DNA of 64,000 bases, taken from contig CAIIXF020000001.1 in the NCBI GenBank assembly GCA_903813345.2, forward strand, positions 53,771,885 through 53,835,884, read 5' to 3'. The DNA is from Owenia fusiformis. Taxonomy: Eukaryota; Annelida; Polychaeta; Sabellida; Oweniidae. A program made the position numbers and the translations under genes. Positions within the stretch are counted from its first letter, which is position 1. Every line of letters starts with the position of its first letter. Under the pieces are notes generated by a model. The model had not been told where the DNA came from. It saw nothing but the letters and a program-made list of their open reading frames with translations, and searched no databases. Of this stretch, positions 1-12,700 are shown in pieces.

Positions 1-9
1 CAAGTCTGA

Positions 10-172
10 ACTAAATCAAGATTATTTTATGAGAATCCAGATATCAATATGGGGAACATTAGAAATAAATTATCGAGTGGGGTACATATAAACAAGTTGA
101 CAAGGACAAACCGGAGCACCCTGACAATGGAAAAGTCAGATACTGTTGTCACAAATGGCAGCCACAGGTTCG
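10..172 (+). CDS. Possible upstream exon of the fibrocystin-L gene (tentative)
   Basis: A frame stays open from about base 10 to a GT donor (gttcgt) at 173 and ends in phase 2, which fits the first secure exon at 669. The reading crosses a possible acceptor (ccag) near 40. The peptide has no motif I recognise and does not resemble the IPT region expected here, so the true upstream exon may lie left of the window. Confidence 0.25.
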
Positions 173-668
173 TATTCAATTCAATTTTCATGAACTGCAT
201 GTTGAATGATCACCTAGATTAAATTCCTTTGGTACAACAATCAATCAAAGTGTCTATGTACTCCTTATATCGTTAAATTTGTTCTACCATAAAGCCTTTG
301 ATTTTTACCAATCAAAATATGACAAGGAACAACGGATACTGTAAAATATGAATAATCAGAGTTATCATTTCTCGTCATTGACGATACAAAAGACCGTACA
401 TTGTGGCGATTGAAGGCCACATTTGATGGAAATTGGGATTTCATATGATACACCATCACAAGAGCTAATACATGCACAAAATCGGCGAATATAAGGTCCC
501 GTGAAATGAGAACCAAGTGATTAAAGAGTTGAAGTGGGATTTAAGTCTGCCTTTTGTGACAATGATATCTGACTTTACCCTTGTCAGGGTGTCCTGGTGT
601 GTGAATGATAGAAGAAAACAGAGATTTCTTCCATTAATGTGAATACATGTGCATATTCTTTTTTGCAG

Positions 669-736
669 ATATGGATTGCAGCTTACAAACAATGATAATG
701 GTTATTTAAAGTGTAAACCAAGTGGCACATTTATAG
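669..736 (+). CDS. PKHD1L1: Fibrocystin-L exon 1 of the traced chain
   Basis: Acceptor ttttgcag ends at 668; donor gtgggt follows at 737. The peptide begins YGLQLTNND and ends SGTFIG across the junction, matching the conserved YGLKL...TGTFIG stretch that precedes the third IPT domain in vertebrate fibrocystin-L. Starts needing phase 2 and ends in phase 1. Confidence 0.75.
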
Positions 737-3700
737 GTGGGTACTCAGTCATCCTCCGATGACAGGGCTTCAAAATCCAGAATATATTCTTTCTTTTTAT
801 CCCCTGCGATAAGCAGTTAGCATTTCCCCGATTAAGAACTCGCAATCTGATTGGCTGTCGCAACACTGCGACAGAAATCATGTATAAGTCATTGCGCATA
901 ATTAGATCATGTGATTCAGTTAAATCAGGCGCTTCCAAATTGGTTATAGCAGGGGGAAGAAGGAGTACTGATTCTGGACACCTGCTTAGGAGGATGTTAC
1001 TCAGTTGAATTACATTTTGTTGTGATGGAATTACATTTTGTTGTAATATAAGGGAGTGTAAATAATCAGTTTAGAATTCTCTTTGAGATGACATTGTATC
1101 ATTGTGACTTCTTTTTACTGGGATTTGGTAGTTCGCCAGTGAAAACCTAACACCCTCCTGCCTGTGAACATTATCTTTTGAATTTCACAAAAACAGTTTT
1201 TCATAATCATTTTAAAAAGACTCATTGGTACCATTAGCATCACCACAATATATCTATCATTATATACTTTTGTATTTGCAATAAATCATAGAATCAAGGT
1301 CTTTGTTATGATTCTAAAATGTCTACTTGATAAGCCATTTCTTCATTTATCAGGAGTAAAAGATATTTCATTATTCATAATATCTCAAATGTAATCCTTC
1401 TTTTAATTTTATTCCAGGATCACAACATATTCAGTTTCTGGTGTCAGGTAAACATGGCAGGTGAGTTTTCGTAGATTTTGTAGTATTTTTGGTGTCATGT
1501 AAATATCACATGAACTTAGCCCCCCCATACTATACAGATGCCTCTGCTCATAACAACTAGAGATGGCATGTTTTGGGTAATAATTGCAGGAAAACTTATC
1601 AGTTGAGTCGAGATGTCATATAAATTTCTGGCCTAATTGTTTCTGGTAAAGAAAGTATTTCTACATCGGTGTCAGTTAAATATGGCAGAAGAGTCTTAGG
1701 ATGTCAAGCCTTCTGATAACTGCAGCTACCTTCCCTACATTTTCCTTTGTCTAATTCCATCTTGGAATACTTAACAATGCCTATTGGAGTGATCATATGC
1801 AATCATATATGAGTGAATATAACTTGTATAATTCTGTTTTCCCATTTGTTGAATGTTCTATTAATGTTTTCTGCTTCAATTTTAGTATTTTGAGTCATAT
1901 TCTCAAATTTTTCATATAGTCATATGAAAACTTTGATAACATCATAAAATCAGGTGATTTGTTTAAGATGTTTGAAGAGTATGTTTACAGTCATTCTTTG
2001 GCATTATCAAAGAAAACAAGATGAGAAATATTGATTTAAGATTCACTGTTGTCATGAGAACAATGCAATGAACAATGCTTTGATTAAAGTTGATAGTTTA
2101 TGTTAGTAAATTTGGGCATGTTTAGTGATATTGTGCTTCATATATTACTTGATTTCTTTTACAAAATGATATGGACCATACCGCCATCACCTAGGTTACC
2201 ATAGCAACCGTGAAATGTTAAGTGATAGTCCTACATACATGAAAACTTGGCAGTATAAAGGAATAATATTGGGCTGCTACCTACCAAATATGAACAAGAT
2301 TGATTCATTATTGTCATAATGATATAATTGTGCAAAACATTTTGAACAATCCTTGTACAGGGTGACCCAAAAAAAATGCAACCCTCCATTTCTTCAATAT
2401 TTTTCTTAAATGGAAGTAAATTGCTCTGAGATTTGGCACACAAGGACTTCATTCAATGTGGAAGCATCTGGCAAAGTTTTAACAATCGTAGTCTTATATT
2501 GATAGAGTTATGGTTGTTTCAAAATATGCTCCAGATATCGTCAATTTCGCTGAAAACAAACTTGCAATGTTCAAGGAAAACTGTTCATAACACGGATGCA
2601 TTTTTCCAATGGGTATGGTTCAAATTTTTGCAGTCATTGCTTGTTGGAGTTCTGCAATTGCAGTAGGGTTATTTTCACACACATTATCCTTTAAATAACC
2701 CCATATATAGAAGTCAGGGGCATTGAGATCAAGACGTTGGGATGACCATGGGTTCTCCATCCTAGGAGAGATAATCTTCTCATAGAAATGACTAGTGAGC
2801 CAGGCGATGCTATCATAAGAAGTGTGAGGAGTAGCTCCATACTTCTAGAACCACTGTTCTTGTCTATTGAAGCCTGTATGTCATTCTAGAACTGCCTAGA
2901 ACTTCCTGGGAACGCCAATATTGCGCTGTGTGTTAACAGTAAGGGGCGGGGTCAAAATATCAATGTTCATATGGAGACGAAAGTAATTTCGTTTGGACAA
3001 CAACCCCCCACCCCCCTCTAGACGAAAGCTTAGGTCACTTAAAAAAACATTGATTTTCAGTGACTGTCAAATGATTTGGAACCCGTGATTACATTGATGA
3101 ACATGTTACCTTTATACACCGATTATTATTATTATTATTATTATTACCTGATAGAAAAGTCAAATGAGAGGCATAATCGTATCCTATTTGCCGGGTTATT
3201 ATTATGGTGAATTAACACACGTTCGCAATTTAACTGCATTGAACTCTTCAAAAGGAGGAGGGAAAAGTACGAAATTTATTTGAAAAATGATCGAATTATC
3301 GTCTTTATCTACCGATATTTTGGACCTATCACACAAAAAAGCTCACGAACTATTGAAAACAAGCCTTTTTATCAGAACATAGCGCCAGAAAAAGTGGGTA
3401 AGACCAGGTACACTGTATATCAGATCCGAATTATCGATGTTTTTTTGGTCAACGAAAGTGCCCAAAAACCCCCTCCCCCTCGCGAAAGTACTTTCGTCTC
3501 CATATGAACATCGATATTTTGACCCCGCCCCTAACAGTGTTGCCATTATCAACCTCAAACCATAAGGGGCTGATGATTTCATGTTTGGAAATTGGCAACC
3601 CAAGCTGTGCATTTAACAGAATGAAGGGGCCTTTGAAGCACTTCATCTGGAATTTGTGATCCCAGAACGCATTATTTCTTGAGTTTACATGTTCAGAAAG

Positions 3701-6700
3701 AAGGGAATGTGATTCATCCGAAAACCTAACATTGTAAATGGACGACATTTGGAGCATATTTTGGAACGGCCATAACTCTATCAATATAAGACTATGATTA
3801 TTGGAACTTTGCCAGAGGATCCCACATTGAATGAAGTCTTTGTGTGCCAAATTCCAGAGCAATTAACCTCCATTCAAGAAAAATATTGAAAAAATGGAGG
3901 GTTGCATTTTTTTTGGGTCACCCTGTACATACATGTTTACATACAGGTAGCCACAAAAAATGTTAAATACACTGAGTGGAGCTGATCATTTATAAGTAAA
4001 ATTGTCAGTGAAATATTTTTCTAAAATATTAAGAGATTTTCTAGACAGTACAGATAAAGTATAGTTTCAGAAATTTTTTGGACTTAAATTGATTAATTTT
4101 TCAGATCACTCACCAACCCTGCTGCATTGAGTCTTAGCGCCCAAGATGAGTTGTATCTCTTCCAAACTCACCCCCTGATCACTTCCCTTACCCCCTCTAG
4201 TGGAAGTACAGAGGGGGGTACCCTTGTGAAAATTGAAGGGGTGGGGTTTGACCCACATTCAAACAACACAGAGGTGCTAGTTGGGGGTTTACCATGCATT
4301 AACAGCAAGGTTACAACTACAGGGATTCAATGTCGCACCCCTAAACTAGAGAATGTGCACTCATTTTATCCAGGTAACATTTTGTCGTTGTTATAATGAA
4401 ATACTTAGCCATTATGTCCCTATTATTGAATATACGCCTGAGGTCTGTTATCAATATAGCCTGAGCTCATGATCGAGGCATGTTATTACAACAGACCAAA
4501 GCATATATTCAATGATACGGACATCATTGTTATATTACATACCTTTATTTCCATGGCTATGTTATATCAATGACGTCACATGTCTGTGTGCGAGTGAAAT
4601 TTGGAGGAAATGAGATATTATGTCATAAGGTTGTCATGGTAAAAAGTTTGGCGGCTATACAGGCATATATAGCTGACCTTCGGCTCCATTGACCTCAATA
4701 CAAATGCTGCTTTGCTAGATATGTTATACAACACATAAGATATATTGGTTAGAAATTCTAATTTCATCTTCTTATTGCTGAAACTCGCTTTAATTTTTTA
4801 TAATTTCAGTATGAAATTAATAAACATTTGACATGAGAAATACAAAACAGAGCGATTATATCTACATAACACTCATAATTTAAAAACTTATGATAGAAAT
4901 GTTCATGCTTATACAGGTGCACGTGGTCTGTCACATGAAGTTTGGAAGAATGCCCTTACTGATACCCTTGATCAGATCCATGCTTTGGATGATGATGCAG
5001 AGGATTATGAGCTTAACATCATACCTAATTCTTATGTCACAAAGACCATGGTGAAAGACCTGTCAAAGTATGGATTTACAATATTTTTCTTCTTCTGAGA
5101 AATACATTAAGTCAAAAATATATTACTCTCAAACATTGTTATATTCAGTCTTTCGAATATCAGCAGATCATATCAATGTAGGTAGAAATTAAGGTAGATT
5201 TTAGGTGACCTAATTTTGTACCATCAACCAAAATATTTGTTAAGAAAATAGATTGAGAATTCTCTTTCTGTGTGTCAAGTTGACCTACTTTTTCAACTTC
5301 ACCCTTTTTCAATATAAGTACATGTATAATGAATCATCATGTGAGACCACTAAATGTTATGTGCCACTTTTAGATATAGCAGTGCTCTGCGAGGGTTCTT
5401 GAAGGTGCCTCACACAGGGGAATACACATTTCATCTGACAGCTGGAGGAGATGCTTCAATGTACTTGACACTCAATGATTCTCTATTGACAAAGGTACAC
5501 ATTAAAAAGTACCAATAAAGATACATAATTTACTTGATACTCAACAATTCTCTATTGACAAAGGTTCACTTTAAAAAGTACCAATAAAGATACATAATTT
5601 ACTTGACACTCAATGATTCTCTATTGACAAAGGTACACTTTAAAAAGTACCAATAAAGATACATGATTTACTTGAAACTCAATGATTCTCTATTGACAAA
5701 AGTACACTTTAAAAAGTACCAATAAAGATACATAATTTACTTGATACTCAATGATTCTCTATTGACAAAGGTACACTTTAAAAAATACCAATAAAGATAC
5801 ATGATTTACTTGAAACTCAATGATTCTCTATTGACAAAGGTACACTTTTAAAAGTACCAGTAAAGATACATAATTTACTTGATACTCAATGATTCTCTAT
5901 TGACAAAGGTACACTTTAAAAAGTACCAATAAAGATACATAATTTACTTGAAACTCAATGATTCTCTATTGACAAAGGTACACTTTTAAAAGTACCAGTA
6001 AAGATACATAATTTACTTGATACTCAATGATTCTCTATTGACAAAGGTACACTTTAAAAAGTACCAATAAAGATACATAATTTACTTGATACTCAATGAT
6101 TCTATTCTTGATCTTTCTTGATTCTCCCCTATATTTTAAAAAACTCACATAAACTCACAAAAAATCCTGTTTTGAAAAATAAAAACGACCATATGCATTC
6201 TTTCCAACTTTGTTAAGAAGTAAACGTTTAATGTAAATGTAACAACAAATCTAAAATTTCTTAGGAGGAATTGACTTCATCTCAGAATGGGAAATCAAGT
6301 CACTCCCAAAAAGTAAGCCTCCAGGTGGGACAGCAGTATTTTGTTGAGGTGTTACACAGGCAAAGGGCTCCAACAGGGGCCAGTGTTAAGCTGGGACTCT
6401 ATATGCATCAGACTCGATTCAACAGCAAGGATATATGGATGGCAAGAGATGAACAACAAGAGATCAAATTTTCTGCAATATCAAGGCCTGAAATACAGGT
6501 TTGTTTACCATGTTAATTAGTTAAAAGTCGCAATCATTTAAATTAGAAAATGTTTGAAAATTTGGAGTTTGCATACTTTTCATGGGACTTAAATATTAAT
6601 GGGTCAAATCTTTTTATTTTTCAGCATTATATGTACTACTCAAAATGAAAACATTGAACACATGTACCAAAATTTTGTAATCTGCTTTAGAAATTGACCA

Positions 6701-9700
6701 TAAGTGATTGGGTGACTGGGGAGGTTCCAGAAATTCAGGAAATATTTGTATCAGCTTGTACAGAGCCACAAACACTCAGCACAATAGTACCCAAGAGTAC
6801 ACAATCATCTAGTGCTACTGTGCCTGGTGGTGAGGTCCTTACAACTATGAGTGGACTTGATAACACTAATGGCATGACAGAAAGTGAGACTGAAGTGAAC
6901 ACTGCAACTACAAATGAAGTAAATTCTCAAGCAGACAACAATGTCTATAGTGCTGACAATAATACAATAGTTGCTAGCACACAGACCACACCTGCTACTG
7001 AAATAAAAGATAATGTCACCACTGCAGTAAATGTCAACTCAACTGATGTTAATGAGCCTACTACAGAGTCAAATGTTATATGTGCCAATCCCACCTCTAT
7101 GTTTACTCTTAGGTATGGCAAAGAAGGCACCTACAGAGCATTGAGCAGTAAGTAGAATATATATTTTTATCTCTTGTTATCTCACTCTCCTACAACATTC
7201 CTGCCCTGTAGCCAGCTTTTGTCAAAAGATTCCAGGGGGGGATCCAAATTTGAAAACTGTGGTCCAAAATCACTCAAAAAGTGCTCAGAATGGTGAAAAA
7301 CTGCATGTTTTTGAAAGAATTTTTGGTCAAGGGGGTTCAGTTGCAATTTTCTTTACATTTTTTATTCTAGTATTATATTATATATAGATTCACAAATTTA
7401 TCCATGTAATTGTATTTCATGTTTTACACATTTTTAGAGCCCATTGCCCTGAATGCAACAGTTGATGATATAGCAGCAGCTGTCAGTGCCATCTATACTT
7501 TAAAAAGGGTAGCTTCTGTTAAAGTTGTCAACAAAACCTTGACTCTGGAGGGCCTGAAATTCCGCGTTGTTTTTCTGCCACACCAAGGTAATTAAATCTA
7601 TTGTTGATTTGTATGTAACAATCCACAAGTTACACCATTCTTGCAGAATCTTTGCTTTCCCTCATTCTTGTCTTGTGTTTTGTTTAAAAACTATTTTTAA
7701 GTAAAGAAACGAACAAAGCTTTTTGCATTATCGAATGGTGGTTGTTTGATATCGGGTGTTATGTTATGACCAAAAAGAGATGAAAAATTGTTACATCTAA
7801 ATGTACAATTTGCTTTGTCCATTGTTCCATGTCGTAATTTGGCATTGGTACATATATTAAATGGTTGGTGTAGGTTACAAATTATCACACTTTTTATGTC
7901 CCCAGCACACAGTGTGGGGCCATATTGTTGGCCTAGGTTTGTCTGTCTATCTGTCCGTCCATCTGTCCATCCATTTTCAGGGCTGGATCTTAGTATGAAA
8001 ATCTAGAACTGATTAGTTTTTCGGCATTATGGGTAAATGTTAAGGCAGCCATTTTGGATTTTCCGTTCTAAAATCTTGTGTCTAAAGTCTTGTCTATGCA
8101 TTTTCAGGTTAACCGTTTGAGGGATCAATTTCAAATTTTCAGGGATGATTGTTAGTATGAAAATGTTGGAACTGATTGGAACTGATTTACCACATTCTGA
8201 GTAAATTTTAAGGTGGCCATTTTGGATTTTCCATCCTAAAAACTTCTCTATAAAGCCTTGTCTACATGTTTCCTGGCGAACCAGTTGACAGATCATTTTC
8301 AAATATTCAGGAATGATTCTTTGTATGAAAATCTCAAACTATTTAGTTTTTGGGCAGTCTGGGTAAATTTTAAGGTGGCCACATTGGATTTTTCTCTTAA
8401 AATCTTGTCTTCAACTGATTAGTGTTCAGCATTCAAGATGAAAAATGTGCAGTATATAGGATCACCTATTGGTGAGGACATGTTGTACACATTTGTGTTC
8501 TTGTCTAATCATTTTCAATCACTTTTGGTTGATGATATTTTTTCTTATTTTATATTTTTTTGCTTGTTGTATTTGTGGTGATTTCTGATGACAGGAACAC
8601 AGTCCATAGACCTACTGGAAAGTGGTTCTAGTATGCCTTATAATGGGACAATCACTGTTAGCAGAGTACAAGCCTTTGTGCCTCCGCAGGACACATTCAC
8701 TATCAGTTATGGTGGCAGGAATACATCACCTATACAGATAGGGTCATCAGCCGTACAGGTAAGGCTAATTGCATCACCTGTACAGATAGGGTCATCGGCC
8801 ATACAGGTAAGGCTAATTACATCACCTGTACAGATAGGGTCATCGGCCATACAGGTAAGACTAATTACATCACCTGTACAGATAGGGTCATCAGCCGTAC
8901 AGGTAAGGCTAATTACATCACCTGCACAGATAGGGTCATCGGCCATACAGGTAAGGCTAATTACATCACCTGTACAGATAGGGTCATCAGCCGTACAGGT
9001 AAGGCTAATTACATCACCTGTACAGATAGCTTAAGCATATTTAAATCAAGCCTTAAAAGAAATATTTTTAACGAAACTGTCATTAACTCATCAGAACTGT
9101 CCATCTCAAGAAACCAAGAAATTATATTTAACAGAGTACGATGTGATTTCATTTTCAAGGCTCACCTTTACTCGCATAACTTTACCAATGTAAATTCCCC
9201 CATCTGCTCATGTGGTATTAACAGTGAAACAACCAGCCATGTGATTTTTCGATGTAACTTGAGATTAACATTCTGGACTGAATTAGAAAACCAACTAAAA
9301 AATATGAATATACAATACTCCCGTAAATATAAGACACAAGGTGATAAACTTTCTCTGATCCTCAATAGTGATAAAACATTAAGTAGAGCTGAGAATCTGA
9401 TTGTTTTAAAGTGCAGTGCCATTTTCTTCGAGCGATGTGTAAATGTCTGAAATCCTCCACAAAACAACCTTTATCTTATTGTATCTCATTTATTTTAATC
9501 AAATATTATTGATTGAATACATTGTATATTGTAATTGTAGAACGTGGCTAATAATGCTAAAAGCACAGCCACTTACACTGTATTATTGTATGTATTCTTT
9601 GTACAAATGATTAATTTAATAAAAAAAAAAAAATAGGGTCATCAGCCGTACAGGTAAGACTAATTACATCACCTGTACAGATAGGGTCATCAGCCTTACA

Positions 9701-12700
9701 GGTAAGGCTAATTACATCACCTGTACAGATAGGGTCATCGGCCATACAGGTAAGGCTAATTACATCACCTGTACAGATAGGGTCATCGGCCATACAGGTA
9801 AGGCTAATTACATCACCTGTACAGATAGGGTCATCGGCCATACAGGTAAGGCTAATTACATCACCTGTACAGTGAGGGTCATCAGCCGTACAGGTAAGGC
9901 TAATTACATCACCTGTACAGATAGGGTCATCGGCCATACAGGTAAGGCTAATTAAATCACCTGTACAGATAGGGTCATCAGCCGTACAGGTAAGGCTAAT
10001 TACATCACCTGTACAGATAGGGTCATCGGCCATACAGGTAAGGCTAATTACATCACCTGTTCAGATAGGGTCATCAGCCGTACAGGTAAGGCTAATTACA
10101 TCACCTGTACAGATAGGGTCATCGGCCATACAGGTAAGGCTAATTAAATCACCTGTACAGATAGGGTCATCAGCCGTACAGGTAAGGCTAATTACATCAC
10201 CTGTACAGATAGGGTCATCGGCCATACAGGTAAGGCTAATTACATCACCTGTTCAGATAGGGTCATCAGCCGTACAGGTAAGGCTAATTACATCACCTGT
10301 ACAGATAGGGTCATCGGCCATACAGGTAAGGCTAATTACATCACCTGTACAGTGAGGGTCATCAGCCGTACAGGTAAGGCTAATTACATCACCTGTACAG
10401 ATAGGGTCACCGGCCATACAGGTAAGGCTAATTACATCACCTGTACAGATAGGGTCATCAGTTGTACAGGTAAGGCTAATTACATCACCTGTACAGTGAG
10501 GGTCATCAGCCGTACAGGTAAGGCTAATTACATCACCTGTACAGATAGGGTCATCAGCCGTACAGGTAAGGCTAATTATATCACCTGTACAGATAGGGTC
10601 GTTGGCCATACAGGTAAGGCTAATTACATCACCTGTACAGATAGGGTCATCAGCCGTACAGGTAAGGCTAATTACATCACCTGTACAGATAGGGTCATCA
10701 GCCTTACAGGTAAGGCTAATTACATCACCTGTACAGATAGGGTCATCGGCCATACAGGTAAGGCTAGTTACATCACCTGTACAGATGGGGTCATTGGCCA
10801 TACAGGTAAGGCTAATTACATCATCTGTACAGATAGGGTCATCAGCCATACAGGTAAGGCTAATTACATCACCTGTACAGATAGGGTATCAGTTGTACAG
10901 GTAAGGCTAATTACATCACCTGTACAGATATGGTCATCAGCCATACAGGTAAGGCTAATTACTTCACCTGTACAGACAGGGTCATCAGCCATACAGGTAA
11001 GGCTAATTACATCACCTGTACAGATAGGGTATCAGTTGTACAGGTAAGGCTAATTACATCACCTGTACAGATAGGGTATCAGTTGTACAGGTAAGGCTAA
11101 TTAAATCACCTGTACAGATAGGGTCATCAGCCGTACAGGTAAGGCTAATTACATCACCTGCACAGATAGGGTCATCGGCCATACAGGTAAGGCTAATTAC
11201 ATCACCTGTACAGATATGGTCATCAGCCATACAGGTAAGGCTAAATACATCACCTGTACAGATAGGGTCATCAGCCATACAGGTAAGGCTAATTACATCA
11301 CCTGTACAGATAGGGTCATCAGCCATACAGGTAAGGCTAAATATATCACCTGTTCAGATAGGGTCATCAGCCATACAGGTAAGGCTAAATATATCACCTG
11401 TACAGATAGGGTCATCAGCCATACAGGTAAGGCTAAATACATCACCTGTACAGATATGGTCATCAGCCATACAGGTAAGGCTAAATATATCACCTGTTCA
11501 GATAGGGTCATCAGCCATACAGGTAAGGCTAATTACATCACCTGTACAGATAGGGTATCAGTTGTACAGGTAAGGCTAATTACATCACCTGTACAGATAG
11601 GGTCATCGGCCATACAGGTAAGGCTAAATATATCACCTGTACAGATAGGGTATCAGTTGTACAGGTAAGGCTAATTACATCACCTGTACAGATATGGTCA
11701 TCGGCCATACAGGTAAGGCTAAATATATCACCTGTACAGATAGGGTCATCAGCCATACAGGTAAGGCTAATTACATCACCTGTACAGATATGGTCATCAG
11801 CCATACAGGTAAGGCTAATTACATCACCTGTACAGATAGGGTCATCAGCCATACAGGTAAGGCTAAATATATCACCTGTTCAGATAGGGTCATCAGCCAT
11901 ACAGGTAAGGCTAATTACATCACCTGTACAGATAGGGTCATTGGCCATACAGGTAAGGCTAATTACATCACCTGTACAGATATGGTCATCAGCCATACAG
12001 GTAAGGCTAAATATATCACCTGTTCAGATAGGGTCATCAGCCATACAGGTAAGGCTAATTACATCACCTGCACAGATAGGGTCATCGGCCATACAGGTAA
12101 GGCTAATTACATCACCTGTACAGATATGGTCATCAGCCATACAGGTAAGGCTAATTACATCACCTGTACAGATAGGGTCATCAGCCATACAGGTAAGGCT
12201 AATTACATCACCTGTTCAGATAGGGTCATCAGCCGTACAGGTAAGGCTAATTACATCACCTGTACAGATATGGTCATCAGCCATACAGGTAAGGCTAAAT
12301 ATATCACCTGTTCAGATAGGGTCATCAGCCATACAGGTAAGGCTAAATATATCACCTGTTCAGATAGGGTCATCAGCCATACAGGTAAGGCTAAATATAT
12401 CACCTGTTCAGATAGGGTCATCAGCCATACAGGTAAGGCTAATTGCATCACCTGTACAGATATGGTCATCAGCCATACAGGTAAGACTAATTACATCACC
12501 TGTACAGATATGGTCATCAGCCATACAGGTAAGGCTAAATATATCACCTGTTCAGATAGGGTCATCAGCCATACAGGTAAGGCTAAATATATCACCTGTT
12601 CAGATAGGGTCATCAGCCATACAGGTAAGGCTAATTGCATCACCTGTACAGATAGGGTCATTGGCCATACAGGTAAGGCTAATTACATCACCTGTACAGA

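Noticed and set aside
9611-11326. Minus-strand open frames of MADDPICTGDVISLTC repeats
   Set aside because: Antisense reading of the same minisatellite. No start context, splice signals or conserved domain.
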